Of a stretch of DNA of 64,000 nt, positions 23,076 to 33,508 are shown in pieces. The stretch spans positions 1,178,001 through 1,242,000 of the forward strand of contig SRSI01000079.1 of NCBI GenBank assembly GCA_005656395.1, read 5' to 3'. Made by a program: the position numbers and the translations under genes. Under the pieces are notes generated by a model that worked only from the letters and a program-made list of their open reading frames with translations, made no database searches and was not told where the DNA came from. Numbering within the stretch: the stretch's first letter is position 1; each line of letters starts with the position of its first letter. This DNA is from Strongyloides papillosus. Lineage: Eukaryota > Nematoda > Chromadorea > Rhabditida > Strongyloididae.

Positions 23076-23976
23076 TAATTATTGAAACTTCAAAAAATAT
23101 TTCCTTTTATTAATTCTTGTATTTATTTATTGATAAAAATATTTAACATATAAAGACAAATATTTTGCTTTCACTAAAAACAGATGGTAAAAAATATTTG
23201 TTTTTTTGTGATTGTTCTTTTAAAAGATTTAACTTGAAGAGATAGTGATATCAATTTTTATATCAAATTGATATAGCAAACTTATTCTGAATGTATTCTT
23301 CTGAGATAAATAAAGTAAATTCTGTTGATTTCAAACATCTTTTTCAGTAGTGTAATCATTTTCTTTGAAACATTAAGAACATAATTAAAGTTTGTTTAGT
23401 TTTTTAATCGCCTAACCAGGATTTTTTATTAGACAAATATAAAAATTTTAATGATTACTTTTTGTGGAACTCCATGCTATATTAACAGAGCAAGTTTCAA
23501 ATGAATCTGACGATTAATCTTTGTGATATGAAAACATTTCGCATAAAAAATTAATGTGAGAAATCAGATGAAATCCAGTTTTAGTGGATCTTGATTATTA
23601 CTATTGAAGATGTTGTTAATTTTTTTAAAGAGTACTAAAGAACAAAGTTACAAACTATTTATATCAGTAAAATATATTAGGTAACTTCTATCAATGATAA
23701 AGAATTTTTTTAAGTAATATCATTTATCGTGTAAGAGAGATTTATCCAACTAAATATTTGCAAAATACTTTATGAAACTTGATAAAATATTCTAGCAAAT
23801 TATGCTATACAACAATCTAAAAAATAGAAGACAATTTTGTTATATTAAACTTCTTTAATTCTATAGATATTTCCTTAAATATTTATGTTCCGACATGGTG
23901 TTTTTGAACGGTAATTTTGTTTCATAATTTAAAATATTTTTGTCTTCGATTACATACTTTTTCATCATATTTTCCT
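23076..23976. other. Intergenic spacer CAP-5/CAP-6
   Basis: Contains the CAP-5 upstream element (23146-23200) and the CAP-6 3'-flank repeat around 23680-23830. No gene. Confidence 0.5.
23146..23200 (-). promoter_or_regulatory. Conserved CAP upstream element, CAP-5 copy
   Basis: In gene orientation TTTTTTACCATCTGTTTTTA, GTGAAAGCAAAATA and a weakened TATA-like stretch (CTTTATATG), about 75-130 bp before the ATG. Confidence 0.65.
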
Positions 23977-24863
23977 TTAATATTTCCCCCTTTGAGTAAT
24001 TTTACAGTATGTGAAGATACCAATTACACCTCCATAAACACCACAGCCAATATGTGTACTTGATTTACAAATAAGTTTTGTGTAAAATAGATCAAGAGCA
24101 ACTTTATTAAAATATTTATTAGTTAACAATTCTACAATTTCAGACCAATATTTAATAGGATCATACTTCTCACCTGGTTCACAAAAATAGAATAAATCTT
24201 CTTTTGCTAGTGATGGAGGTTTCAAAGTTCTATCACCCTTAATAAACTTTTCAGCAAACTTTTGAAGTTCTTTAGATTGCGTAACATCAACTTTAAGTTC
24301 CGGCATGAAATATTTTGCACGTAATGCATTAATATCACGATAAAGCTATAAAATATTATGGAAGTACGGTTAAATTTACTTACTTTGTATTTCATTTTAA
24401 TATATTTAACAGCTGGCGAGCTTGGTTTTGTAAATGTAACTTTCTTCATGGTCGTTCGAGCTGTAGTTGTAACTTTCTTCATGGTCGTTCGAGCTGTAGT
24501 TGTAACTTTCCTCGTGGTCGTTCGAGCTGCAGTTGTAACTTTCTTCATGGTCGTTCGAGCTGTAGTTGTAGCTTTCCTCGTGGTCGTTCGAGCTGCAGTT
24601 GGAATTCTCCTAGGACCCATTTTCATGTGTCTTATAACCGCTTTTCGCTTTTGTTGGTTATTGTTTTCAAAATATCTGTATACCAAATTAAGGTTTGAAC
24701 TATCTTTTCCAATATTCTTTAAAGAATAAGATTGGTCATTCAGTTTTAGATTCAACAATGCACTTTCATCATTTGCTTTCTTGCTTTCATATGTCTGACA
24801 TCTAATAGAGAATATAGCGAGAAAAATTGAAATAAATACTAAAGTGTTGCTATAATATTTCAT
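23977..24863 (-). CDS. CAP-6: CAP/SCP-TAPS protein with Thr/Arg repeat linker and frameshifted C-terminus
   Basis: Exon 1 is 24863-24384 (160 codons), the intron is 38 nt without an in-frame stop, and exon 2 is 24345-23977; the product is 282 residues. Signal peptide ends SIRCQT; the dibasic site is QQKRK. The linker is expanded by five 33-bp repeats encoding MKKVTTTARTT-like units. Exon 2 carries LYRDINALR, SKELQKFA, FTKLI region and THIGCGVYG. Two defects: the near-invariant Trp of IWKSS is Cys (LICKSS), and one extra G in the run after ACTCAAAGG (about 23989) shifts the frame, so the protein ends RGKY and loses the usual last 13-14 residues (NIKGQYDENVF type). It may be non-functional; left as CDS because the frame is otherwise open. 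Confidence 0.75.
24451..24603. repeat. 33-bp tandem repeat inside the CAP-6 linker
   Basis: Units start at 24451, 24484, 24517, 24550 and 24583 with exact 33-bp spacing and begin GTCGTTCGAGCTG. They encode 11-residue Met/Thr-Lys/Arg-Lys-Val-Thr-Thr-rich units on the minus strand. Alternate units differ in the same way (CTTCATG versus CCTCGTG), suggesting growth in pairs. Confidence 0.9.
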
Positions 24864-25829
24864 CAGAATAATTATTGAAATTTCAAAAAAATATTCTTTT
24901 ATTGTTTTCTATATTTACTTATTATTGAGAATGATTGAAAATTTTCAGCATATAAGAGCAATTTTTTTGTTTTCACTAAAAACAGATGGCAAAAAATATT
25001 TGATTTTGTCTATGATTTTTATTGTTTAAAATATTTAATTTGAAAAAATAGTGACATATGTTTTTATATAAATTTAATAAGAAAATTTGCTTAAGATGAA
25101 TTATCTAAAATAAACAAAGTTAATTTTGCCGGTTTCAAGCATTCTTTCCTTTAATATTATCATTTTCTTTAAAGCATAATAACAGCATTAAAGTTTGCTC
25201 TGTTTTTTATGCGTGTTTCTAGGTTTTGTATAAGAAATAAAGAAATATTGATAATTTCTCTTGTGAAACTCAGTGTTCTACCGATGAAGTAAATTTCAAC
25301 AGATTCTAACGATTAATTTTTATGTTATGAAATTTTTTGTATTAAAAAATTGATGAAAGAAAACAAATAAATTCTTTTATTTTAATGTTTATTTAAGATT
25401 TTAACATTAAACATACAAAAATTAAGAGAATCATCGAAATGTAAAATTTTATCCTCTAACGACTAAATCCAATTTTGGTGGATTCTGTTCATTTCTATTG
25501 GAAATTTGGTCGATTTTTCTAAGAGTAATAAATAACAAGATTACAATCTATTTATATTAGTAAAGTATATAAAGTCATCTTTAATAATAATACAGTGGCA
25601 TTTTAAGTAGTTTTATTTATTGTATAAGTGAAATTTATCACAGTATATATTTATAATGTACGCTATGAAACCAGATATAATATTCTAGTAAATTATGTTA
25701 TAAGAGATTGTAAAAAATGCAGAAAAATTTAATGAAATGCTTTTATTCCATGATATTTATTCAATACTTATTTTATAATAAAGTATTTTAATAGTGATCT
25801 TGTTTCATACTTTGAAATATCTTCTTATT
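24864..25829. other. Intergenic spacer CAP-6/CAP-7
   Basis: Contains the CAP-6 upstream element (24946-25002) and the CAP-7 3'-flank repeat around 25560-25720. No gene. Confidence 0.5.
24946..25002 (-). promoter_or_regulatory. Conserved CAP upstream element, CAP-6 copy
   Basis: In gene orientation TTTTTTGCCATCTGTTTTTA, GTGAAAACAAAAA and GCTCTTATATGC, about 85-140 bp before the ATG. Confidence 0.65.
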
Positions 25830-26594
25830 TCAATTGAGCAATATATTTTCACTTAATTCTTCTGGTATCTTCCTTCTTGGAGAAATTCTACAGTAAACAA
25901 TGATGCGATATCTACCTCTAGAATTATTAGCTCCAGAAATGCCACAGCCAATATGTGTACTTGATTTCCAAATTAGTTTAATGAGTGGTAGATTAAAAAT
26001 TATCTTATCGTCAGGTTTAAAAAGCTTTAAATCTTTAGACCAAAATCCTATAGGATCGTATTTCTCACCTTTCTTAACAATATAGTACAAATCTTCTGGT
26101 TGTAATAGTCGGTATTTGTAAGTTTGATCGACTTTAACTAATCCTTCAACATACTTTTGGAGTTCTTTAGATAGCGTAACATTAACTTTAAGTTTTGGTA
26201 CAGCATGTTCTACGCGTAGGGCATTAATATCATTGTAAAGCTAAAAAATACTATGAAAGTATGATAATTTACTTACTTTATATTTCATTTTAATATATTG
26301 ACTAGATGCTGTCTTTGATTTTTTAGAAGTAACTTTCTTCGAACTCTTAGACTTTGCACTACTTTTTCTGACTTGCCGTTTTTGTAGGTCTTTATTTTCA
26401 ACATACCCAGACACTAAATTAAACTTAGAACCACCTTCTCCAATATTATTAGAATAATAAGATACATCATTCAGTCTTAAATTGAAGGATGCACTTTCAC
26501 CACCTGTTTCCTTATTTTCATATGTTTGACATCCAATAAATAATATGGCAAGAAATAGTGGAAAAGTTAACATAGTGTTAATATAAGAATTCAT
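25830..26594 (-). CDS. CAP-7: secreted CAP/SCP-TAPS protein (clade of CAP-4)
   Basis: Exon 1 is 26594-26277 (106 codons), the intron is 36 nt (GTAAGT...TTTAG) and exon 2 is 26240-25830; the product is 242 residues. Signal peptide ends FIGCQT; dibasic site LQKRQ; Ser/Lys linker as in CAP-4. Exon 2 is CAP-4-like: [60 protein letters not shown], but ITPRGN has become ISPRRK and the tail is shorter. Its exon 1 and about 0.8 kb upstream are nearly identical to those of CAP-8, although their second exons belong to different clades. Predicted secreted. Confidence 0.86.
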
Positions 26595-26668
26595 ATTAAA
26601 TAATAATTGGAATATGAAAAAAAATTCCTTTTAACGTTTTTTGTATTTACCTTTTTTTGAAAAAAAAT

Positions 26669-26724
26669 CGCCATATAGGAGAAATTTTTTGTTTTCACTA
26701 AAAACAGATGGTAAAAAATATTTG
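26669..26724 (-). promoter_or_regulatory. Conserved CAP upstream element, CAP-7 copy
   Basis: In gene orientation TTTTTTACCATCTGTTTTTA, GTGAAAACAAAAAATTTC and CTCCTATATGG, about 75-130 bp before the ATG. Confidence 0.65.
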
Positions 26725-27114
26725 ATTTTTTGTGGTTGTTACTGTTCAAAATATTTAACTTTAAAAAATAGTGATATATTTTTTTAATTCAATTTTTTTT
26801 AGAAAATTTATTTTGGATGTAATTTTCTTAAAAGAAAGAATTATGAAATATTGGAAATAGATTATATAACAATTGATTGATTCACCACTTTTTATTCTTT
26901 TTAAATATGTAATATTTACTATTTTGACAGTAAATAATATTAGAAATATCCCAAATTTATTTATATACATATTGTCCCACGCAAGGATTTCTACAATTAT
27001 AAGTTTTCTTATCACTCAAATGTTCTAATAAAATAGTTTTTTTTTTGAATATTTTGACATTATTTATAAATATTTATACTTTTTTCAATAGATAATGCCT
27101 TATAGGAACATTAC

Positions 27115-27370
27115 TATTCGTCTAATTCATTGAAAGGTGTCAAGGTTTCATAGTTCACCCTACATTTTTTAGGTGCCTCCATAAACGGTTTCTGTACCGC
27201 ATGGAGTACTTTCGATTTGTGAAGACGTACCCTTTTGGCAGTTCTTACCCTCCGTTCTTTAAAAAGGTCAGGAGCTCAACACTCACGTGAAAAACATTTC
27301 AATTATGTCATCTGCACCGCCTAGAAAGATTTCATGTTTGAAATCCGCTCTGTTGAGGCTTTAGAAGAAC
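27115..27370 (-). other. G+C-richer block, possible exon fragment or decayed element, copy 1
   Basis: Base composition is clearly richer in G+C than the surroundings. On the minus strand a frame reads LNRADFKHEIFLGGADDIIE then MFF before a GTGAGT; if the next 31 nt were an intron, the frame would go on through KGTSSQIESTPCGTETVYGG to a stop. One difference from the second copy is synonymous in that frame (GGT/GGA). I recognise no family. The block could equally be a gene fragment carried in during duplication. Confidence 0.35.
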
Positions 27371-27782
27371 AGGATCGCTTTAGCTTTTCCGAAAAGAACT
27401 TGGGATTAATTACTAAGTGATACAATTTTTTATGCTCTATCGACTTTAACTATTTTGATTTTGTCGATTTTTTAGGAATATTAGATATAGCAAAGTTACG
27501 AACTATTTATATCAGCATAAAATCTAATGTCAATTCTGTTAATGATAAAGAATCTTTTAAGTAATATTATTTGTTATGTAGGAGAAATATATCACACTAT
27601 ATATTTATAATGTGTGTTATGAACCTGTTGTAACATCGTTGCGGATTTTCTTATATAAAGTTATAAAAAAAAAGATTATTTTGTTTTATTCAAATTCATT
27701 AAATCATAAGAAATTTCATTAAATATTTATTTTCTGATACAGTATCATTAAATGATAGTTTTTTCATACTTTTAATTATCTT

Positions 27783-28545
27783 TTAATCCGAATTAAATAT
27801 ATTTTTTTTATATTCTCCTTTGATATTTCCTCTTGGAGTAATTCTACAATAAGTGGCAACACCGTATTCATCTCCATAAACACCACAACCAATATGTGTA
27901 CTTGATTTCCAAAGTAATTTTGTGTAAAATAGATCAATCAAATCTTTGTAAATATAATCATAAGTTAAAAAAAAACCTGCATCTTTTGACCAATATCCTA
28001 TAGGATCATACTTTTCATTTGAAAAACAATAATAATATAAGTCTGTTGGTTGTGGCACCATAGGTTTTAAACCTGAATCATTTTTGATAAATTTCTTAAC
28101 ATAATCTTGAAGTTCCAATGATAGAGTTTTATTGATTTGAAGTGGTGGCTTGAAATATTTTTCACGTAGCTTATTAATATCTTTGTAAAGCTAAAAAAAT
28201 ATTATAAAAGTATGATAATTTACTTGCCTTATATTTCATAATAATATATTTGCTAACTGGTTTCTTTGGTTTTTTCGCAGACACTTTCTTCGAAGCCTTA
28301 GACTTTGCACTTCTTTTTCTGGCTTGTCGTTTTTGTTGATCTTTGTTTTCAACATATCCAGACATCAAATTAAACTTAGAACCACCTTCTCCAATATTAT
28401 TAGAATAATAAGATACATCATTCAGTCTTAAATTGAAGGATGCACTTTCACCACCTGTTTCCTTATTTTCATATGTTTGACATCCAATAAATAATATGGC
28501 AAGAAATAGTGGAAAAGTTAACATAGTGTTAATATAAGAATTCAT
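27783..28545 (-). CDS. CAP-8: secreted CAP/SCP-TAPS protein, mosaic copy with a GC-AG intron
   Basis: Exon 1 is 28545-28228 (106 codons), the intron is 37 nt and exon 2 is 28190-27783; the product is 241 residues. The first 66 residues of exon 1 match CAP-7 exactly (signal peptide ending FIGCQT); QQKRQ and a Lys/Ala/Ser linker follow. Exon 2 matches CAP-9 instead: [68 protein letters not shown]. The donor is GCAAGT where siblings have GTAAGT, so splicing needs the minor GC-AG class; failure would read into intron sequence. Predicted secreted. Confidence 0.84.
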
Positions 28546-28618
28546 ATTAAATAATAATTGGAATATGAAAAAAAATTCCTTTTAACGTTTTTTGTATTTA
28601 CCTTTTTTTGAAAAAAAT

Positions 28619-28676
28619 CGCCGTATAGGTGAAATTTTTTGTTTTCACTAAAAACAGATGGTAAAAAATATTTGAT
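28619..28676 (-). promoter_or_regulatory. Conserved CAP upstream element, CAP-8 copy
   Basis: Nearly identical to the CAP-7 copy as part of duplication A; core TTTTTTACCATCTGTTTTTA followed by GTGAAAACAAAAAATTTC. Confidence 0.65.
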
Positions 28677-29079
28677 TTTTTGTGGTTGTTACTGTTCAAA
28701 ATATTTAACTTTAAAAAATAGTGATATATTTTTTTAATTCAATTTTTTTTAGAAAATTTATTTTGGATGTAATTTTCTAAAAGAAAGAATTATGAAATAT
28801 TGGAAATAGATTATATAACAATTGATTGATTCACCACTTTTTATTCTTTTAAATATGTAATATTTACTATTTTGACAGTAAATAATATTAGAAATATCCC
28901 AAATTTATTTATATACATATTGTCCCACGCAAGGATTTCTACAATTATAAGTTTTCTTATCACTCAAACGTTCTAATAAAATAGTTTTTTTTGAATATTT
29001 TGACATTATTTATAAATATTTATACTTTTTTCAATAGATAATGCCTTATAGGAACATTACTATTCGTCTAATTCATTGA

Positions 29080-29345
29080 AAAGTGTCAAGGTTTCATAGT
29101 TCACCCTACATTTTTTAGGTGCCTCCATAAACGGTTTCTGTTCCGCATGGAGTACTTTCGATTTGTGAAGACGTACCCTTTTGGCAGTTCTTACCCTCCG
29201 TTCTTTAAAAAGGTCAGGAGCTCAACACTCACGTGAAAAACATTTCAATTATGTCATCTGCACCGCCTAGAAAGATTTCATGTTTGAAATCCGCTCTGTT
29301 GAGGCGTTAGAAGAACAAGATCGCTTTAGATTTCCTTAGTAAAAC
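29080..29345 (-). other. G+C-richer block, copy 2
   Basis: Second copy of 27115-27370 with few substitutions. See that entry for the possible reading frame. Confidence 0.35.
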
Positions 29346-29916
29346 TTGAGATCAAGTACTAAGTGATGCAATTTTTTATGCTCTATCGACTAGAACTAAT
29401 TTCGTGAAAATATTTGAAGTGTTCAATAGATACGAAATAATTTCTGGAGTTTAATTGAGAAAACATTAAATATGATAAATTTTGAATATATGTCTCAAAT
29501 TTTTTTTTTATTTTGCGGAAACATTAAAAATCTTAAGTAAAAAATTTCATGCTTTAAAACTGAACTTAGAGAATTTTGAGCATTCATATTTTAGATTTTG
29601 TCGGTTTCTTTAGAAGATTAGAAATAACAAAGTTACGAACTATTTACATCAGAATACAACATAAAGTCATTTCTATAACTGATAAGGAATATTTTAAGTA
29701 ATCTCATTTATCATGTAAGTGAAATTTATCACATTATATATAAAATGTGCGTTATGAAACTTGATGTAATACCCTAGCCGAATTTCTTATATGAAATTGT
29801 AAGAAAATAGATGTTTTTTATATTCAAATTTTTTAATTTTTAAGATATTTTCTCAAATTTTTATTTTATAATAAAGCATTATTAAAAGGTGGTTTTTTCG
29901 TACTTTTAATTATCTT

Positions 29917-30762
29917 TTAATCCGAATTAAATATATTTTTTTTATATTCTCCTTTGATATTTCCTCTTGGAGTAATTCTACAATAAGTGGCAACACCGTA
30001 TTCATCTCCATAAACACCACAACCAATATGTGTACTTGATTTCCAAAGTAATTTTGTGTAAAATAGATCGATCAAATCTTTGTAAATATAATCATAAGTT
30101 AAAAAAAATTCTGCGTCTTTTGACCAATATCCTATAGGATCATACGTTTCATTTGAAAAGCAGTAATAATATAAATCTGTTGGTTGTGGATCCATAGGTT
30201 TTAAAGTTGGATCACGTTTGATAAATCTCATAACATAATCTTGAAGTTCCAATGATAAAGTCGTATTGATTTGAAGTGGTGGCTTGAAATATTTTTTACG
30301 TAGCTTATTAATATCATTGATAAGCTATAAAATATTATAAATGTATAATAATTTACTTACTTTAAATTTCATTGTAAGATATTTATTACCAACTTGTTTC
30401 TTTGGTCTTTTAGTAGTAACTTTTCTATTAAGCTTATATGAAACAATTGACGATTCCAAAGATTCTTTTTTTACATGTTTCTTAGATTTTCCTTTTACAT
30501 GTTTCTTAGATTTTCTTTTATTTTTTTTTCCTCTGGCATGTCGTTTTTGTTGATTATTATTTTCATCATATCCATTTATTATACCAAACTTATAACCAAC
30601 TTCTCTAATATTTCTTGAAGAATAAGATTCATCATTCAGCTTTAATTTTAGCAAAGAACTATCTTCACTTGTTTCATCTTCAAATGCTTGATATTCAATA
30701 AAAAAAGTAGCAAGAATAATTGAAATAATTAATAAAGTACTACTATAAAAGTTCATTTTCAA
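29917..30762 (-). CDS. CAP-9: secreted CAP/SCP-TAPS protein
   Basis: Exon 1 is 30762-30361 (134 codons; the in-frame ATG at 30756 aligns better with siblings), the intron is 36 nt and exon 2 is 30324-29917; the product is 267-269 residues. Signal peptide ends FFIEYQA; unlike most siblings there is no Cys before the cleavage site. The dibasic site is QQKRH, then a strongly basic linker with two KSKKHVKG/K repeats. Exon 2: [65 protein letters not shown]. The last about 50 residues are identical to CAP-8. The exon starts LINDIN where siblings have LYxDIN. Exon 1 groups with CAP-11. Predicted secreted. Confidence 0.87.
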
Positions 30763-31610
30763 TAATTTTTGAGACAGTAAAAAATTCTTTTATTATTTTC
30801 TGTATTTATTTTTACTTAAACTTATTGAAATTTTTTTTCATCAAAAAAGTGCAACTTTTTTGTTTTCCTAAAGAGCAGGTGGTCAAATTATTTTTTTTTT
30901 CGTAGTTGTTGCTATAAAAGTTATTTATACTGAAGAAATAGTAATATGTATTTTTGCATTAACGTGATATAGGAAAATATTTTTGGATGTACTTATTTAG
31001 AATAAAGTGTGATAAAATATTATAAATGATTATTTAATCTATGATTTCTTTTGTTTAAAAGAAGCTTGTGCTTTCACAAAAATGAAGTTGGTTAATTTAC
31101 ATTATTTTATTCTTTTACTATCTGTAATTTTATTATTGGTAATAAGTAAATATAAGAAATATCCTGAACTTTTGATATTATACTTGTCAAAACATTAAAG
31201 ATTTCTAATCAACAGTTTCATTCTATAGCACTGAATCTAAATTTAGAAAATTTTTAGCATTCCTGTTAGAAATGTTGCTGATTTTTCGATGAATTGTAAA
31301 TGATAACAAAGTCGCAAACTATATGTATCATTATGATGTAAAAAGTCACTTTTACTAATGATAAAGCGGTATTTTAACAAATGTTGTTTATTATGTAATA
31401 GAAATTTATCCCACTGTATATTTACAAAGTACGTTATAAAACTTAATGCGGCATTCTTAGCAGATTTTGTTATTCAAGTATGTAAAAAATAGAGAATAAT
31501 TTCGTCGTATTAAAATTCTTTTATTCTTAAGATATTCCTTCAAATATTTATTTTATGATAAAGTATTTTTAATGACGATTTTCTTTCGTATTTTTGATAA
31601 TCTTTTAATC
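30763..31610. other. Intergenic spacer CAP-9/CAP-10
   Basis: Contains the CAP-9 upstream element (30844-30890) and the CAP-10 3'-flank repeat around 31340-31490. No gene. Confidence 0.5.
30844..30890 (-). promoter_or_regulatory. Conserved CAP upstream element, CAP-9 copy
   Basis: In gene orientation TTTGACCACCTGCTCTTTAG then GAAAACAAAAAAG. E-box-like core is CACCTG, as in CAP-1 and CAP-11; the TATA-like half is weak. Confidence 0.55.
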
Positions 31611-32465
31611 TCAATTAAATATATTTTCTTTGTATTCTCCTTTGATATTCCCTCTTGGAGTGATTTTACAAAAAGTAGCGATGCCTCTTTCATCTCCATA
31701 AACACCACAACCAATATGTGTACTTGATTTCCAGAGAAGTTTTGTATAAAATAGATCAATCTTATCATCGTAAATATTTTCATAAGTTAAAAGATGTTCA
31801 TCTTTGGACCAATATTTAATAGGATCATACTCCTCATCTGAAGAACAAAAATAGTATATTTCATCCGGTGATGGTTCCCGGGGTTTTAGATCTTTATCAC
31901 CTTTTATATATTTTTGAACATAATTTTGGAGTTCTATTGATAGAGACTTGTTGACTTGAAGTGGTGGCTTAAAATATTTTTCACGTAAGGCATTAATATC
32001 ATCATAAAGCTAAAAAATATTATGAAGGTATGGTAATTTACTTACCTTATATTTCATTTCTAAATATTTACTACGCCATTTCCTTGCTTTTTTAGTAGTA
32101 AACTCCTCGGGTTTTTTAGTAGCCACTTCCTTAGGTTTTTTAGTAATATCTTTCTCTCTTTTTTTAGTAGTATCTTTCTTCTTAGACTTAGATGCTACAG
32201 TTGTAGATTTCATAGATTTTACTTTCTTTTTCTTCATAATGGCTTGTCGTTCTTGTCGATCATTATTTTCATAATACCTATTTGTCATACAAGACATTAA
32301 ACAATCATTTATAATGTTCCTTGAAGAAAAAGATTCATAATTCGGTTCTAAATTTGACATGGCCCTATTTCTACCTGCTTCCTTATTTTCATATGCTTGA
32401 TATCCAATAAAGAGCATAGAAATAAAAAGTGATATTATTAATAAAGTTTTACTATAAGAATTCAT
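31611..32465 (-). CDS. CAP-10: secreted CAP/SCP-TAPS protein
   Basis: Exon 1 is 32465-32046 (140 codons), the intron is 36 nt (GTAAGT...TTTAG) and exon 2 is 32009-31611 (132 residues plus TGA); the product is 272 residues. Exon 2 contains no Met, so it is invisible to Met-initiated frame finding; translation gives [65 protein letters not shown] and YKENIF. Exon 1 has a signal peptide ending FIGYQA, a Cys pair (CLMSC) in the pro-like region shared only with CAP-12, RQERQ in place of QQKRQ, and a long Lys/Thr linker with KKPxE repeats. Head-to-head with a 79-aa ORF 0.8 kb away. Confidence 0.87.
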
Positions 32466-33268
32466 TTTTAATAACTGTTGAAACTTGAAAAAAAATTTCT
32501 TTTATTGTTTTCTGTATTTGTTTAGGCATCAGAAGATACCAGAAAATAATCTTTTTATAGCATATAAGGGCACATTTATATTTTCCCTAGAAACAGATGG
32601 TAAAAATTATTTGATCTTCCTTCATGATTGTAGCTTTGCATAAGACATTAATTCGAAGAAATGCTGATATTTATCTTCTACTTTTTAAACATTTGCCTAT
32701 TGACAATAGATAATATTCCGATAGAAAATAACGTATATTTTATTTTATTTAAATGAGAAAGTTATTTTTATCTCTTTTTGATATGTTTAATTATGGGTAT
32801 TAGAAACAATGTCAAGTTTGTTAATGAATGCATGTGAAACTAAATATTTATGTTTTAATGATAAAAATTAAATGTTTATGAAAATATTGAGAATCAACTG
32901 TTTATAGTAGAAAAACTTTCATACTGATAGTTAAAAATGAATTCACGTGTGGAGTATGATGTTTAACATGGTAATTTTAATAATATCTTTAATTTTATTC
33001 CTATGTTGGTGATAATTTAAAGAATTACATTCACAAACTTTTGATGTATAATGATGTCTTGTTTGTTTGAGAACGATTATTTACAAATAAACAAATTTAT
33101 CATGAAATATTTTTTACCAAAACTAATTATAAAGTTGACAAATCATAAAACATCCTGAAACAAATTCAAATTTAACAATATTTAAATTTTATTAATCTAT
33201 TTGCAAATTTTTACACTAAATAATTATATTTTTGTTACTGGAATAAAAATATAACATCATCATTTGCG
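32466..33268. promoter_or_regulatory. Divergent intergenic region between CAP-10 and the 79-aa ORF
   Basis: Probable shared or back-to-back promoter region. The CAP upstream element is at 32558-32616: in gene orientation TTTTTACCATCTGTTTCTAG, GGAAAATATAAA and TGCCCTTATATGC, about 95-150 bp before the ATG. No other feature is seen. Confidence 0.55.
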
Positions 33269-33508
33269 ATGAATGAAACAAATCTTATTTTTGAAAATAT
33301 TAATAAGATTAGTCGATTTCATTTGAATAAAAAGGTGATATTTATCCCCACGAAATACAATATTGAGCCAAAAAGTTATGAATTCTCGAAGAAGTATGAA
33401 TTAAAGCCAGATGAAATTTTGATAATGCAGATGGTGGGGATGATAATATCCTTTATCACTATGGTGAAAGCTTTAAGAACTTTTGTGACTTATCGTTATG
33501 GAAGATAG
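33269..33508 (+). CDS. Small predicted membrane protein, 79 aa, copy 1
   Basis: Unrecognised. Met-initiated, 79 residues, lysine- and asparagine-rich N-terminal half, then one hydrophobic segment (about residues 51-68, ILIMQMVGMIISFITMVK) and a short basic tail ending YRYGR. No signal peptide. The only support for coding is the second copy at 37341-37580: full length is kept without indels, differences include synonymous changes (such as GAA-TTA-AAG-CCA/CCG), and the two amino-acid changes (N2H, N5D) are both in the first five residues. It could be a tail-anchored or single-pass protein, or one exon of a larger gene. Head-to-head with CAP-10. Confidence 0.6.
   Translation: MNETNLIFENINKISRFHLNKKVIFIPTKYNIEPKSYEFSKKYELKPDEILIMQMVGMIISFITMVKALRTFVTYRYGR

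Larger units (their letters stand above)
26435..27430. repeat. Segmental duplication A, copy 1
   Basis: The first part of CAP-7 exon 1 and the sequence upstream of it are almost identical to 28355-29385, apart from scattered substitutions and 1-2 nt indels in T runs. Similarity fades after about 27430. Confidence 0.85.
26595..27782. other. Intergenic spacer CAP-7/CAP-8
   Basis: Contains the CAP-7 upstream element (26669-26724), a G+C-richer block (27115-27370, listed separately) and the CAP-8 3'-flank repeat around 27480-27650. A minus-strand frame at 26761-27015 is in duplicated non-coding sequence and is not supported. Confidence 0.5.
28355..29385. repeat. Segmental duplication A, copy 2
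   Basis: Partner of 26435-27430. Includes the first part of CAP-8 exon 1, its upstream element and the G+C-richer block. Confidence 0.85.
28546..29916. other. Intergenic spacer CAP-8/CAP-9
   Basis: Contains the CAP-8 upstream element (28619-28676), the second G+C-richer block (29080-29345) and the CAP-9 3'-flank repeat around 29625-29800. No supported gene. Confidence 0.5.

Noticed and set aside
31553..31783. Minus-strand 76-codon frame over CAP-10 exon 2
   Set aside because: Wrong frame. The true CAP-10 exon 2 frame has no Met and ends at 31611.
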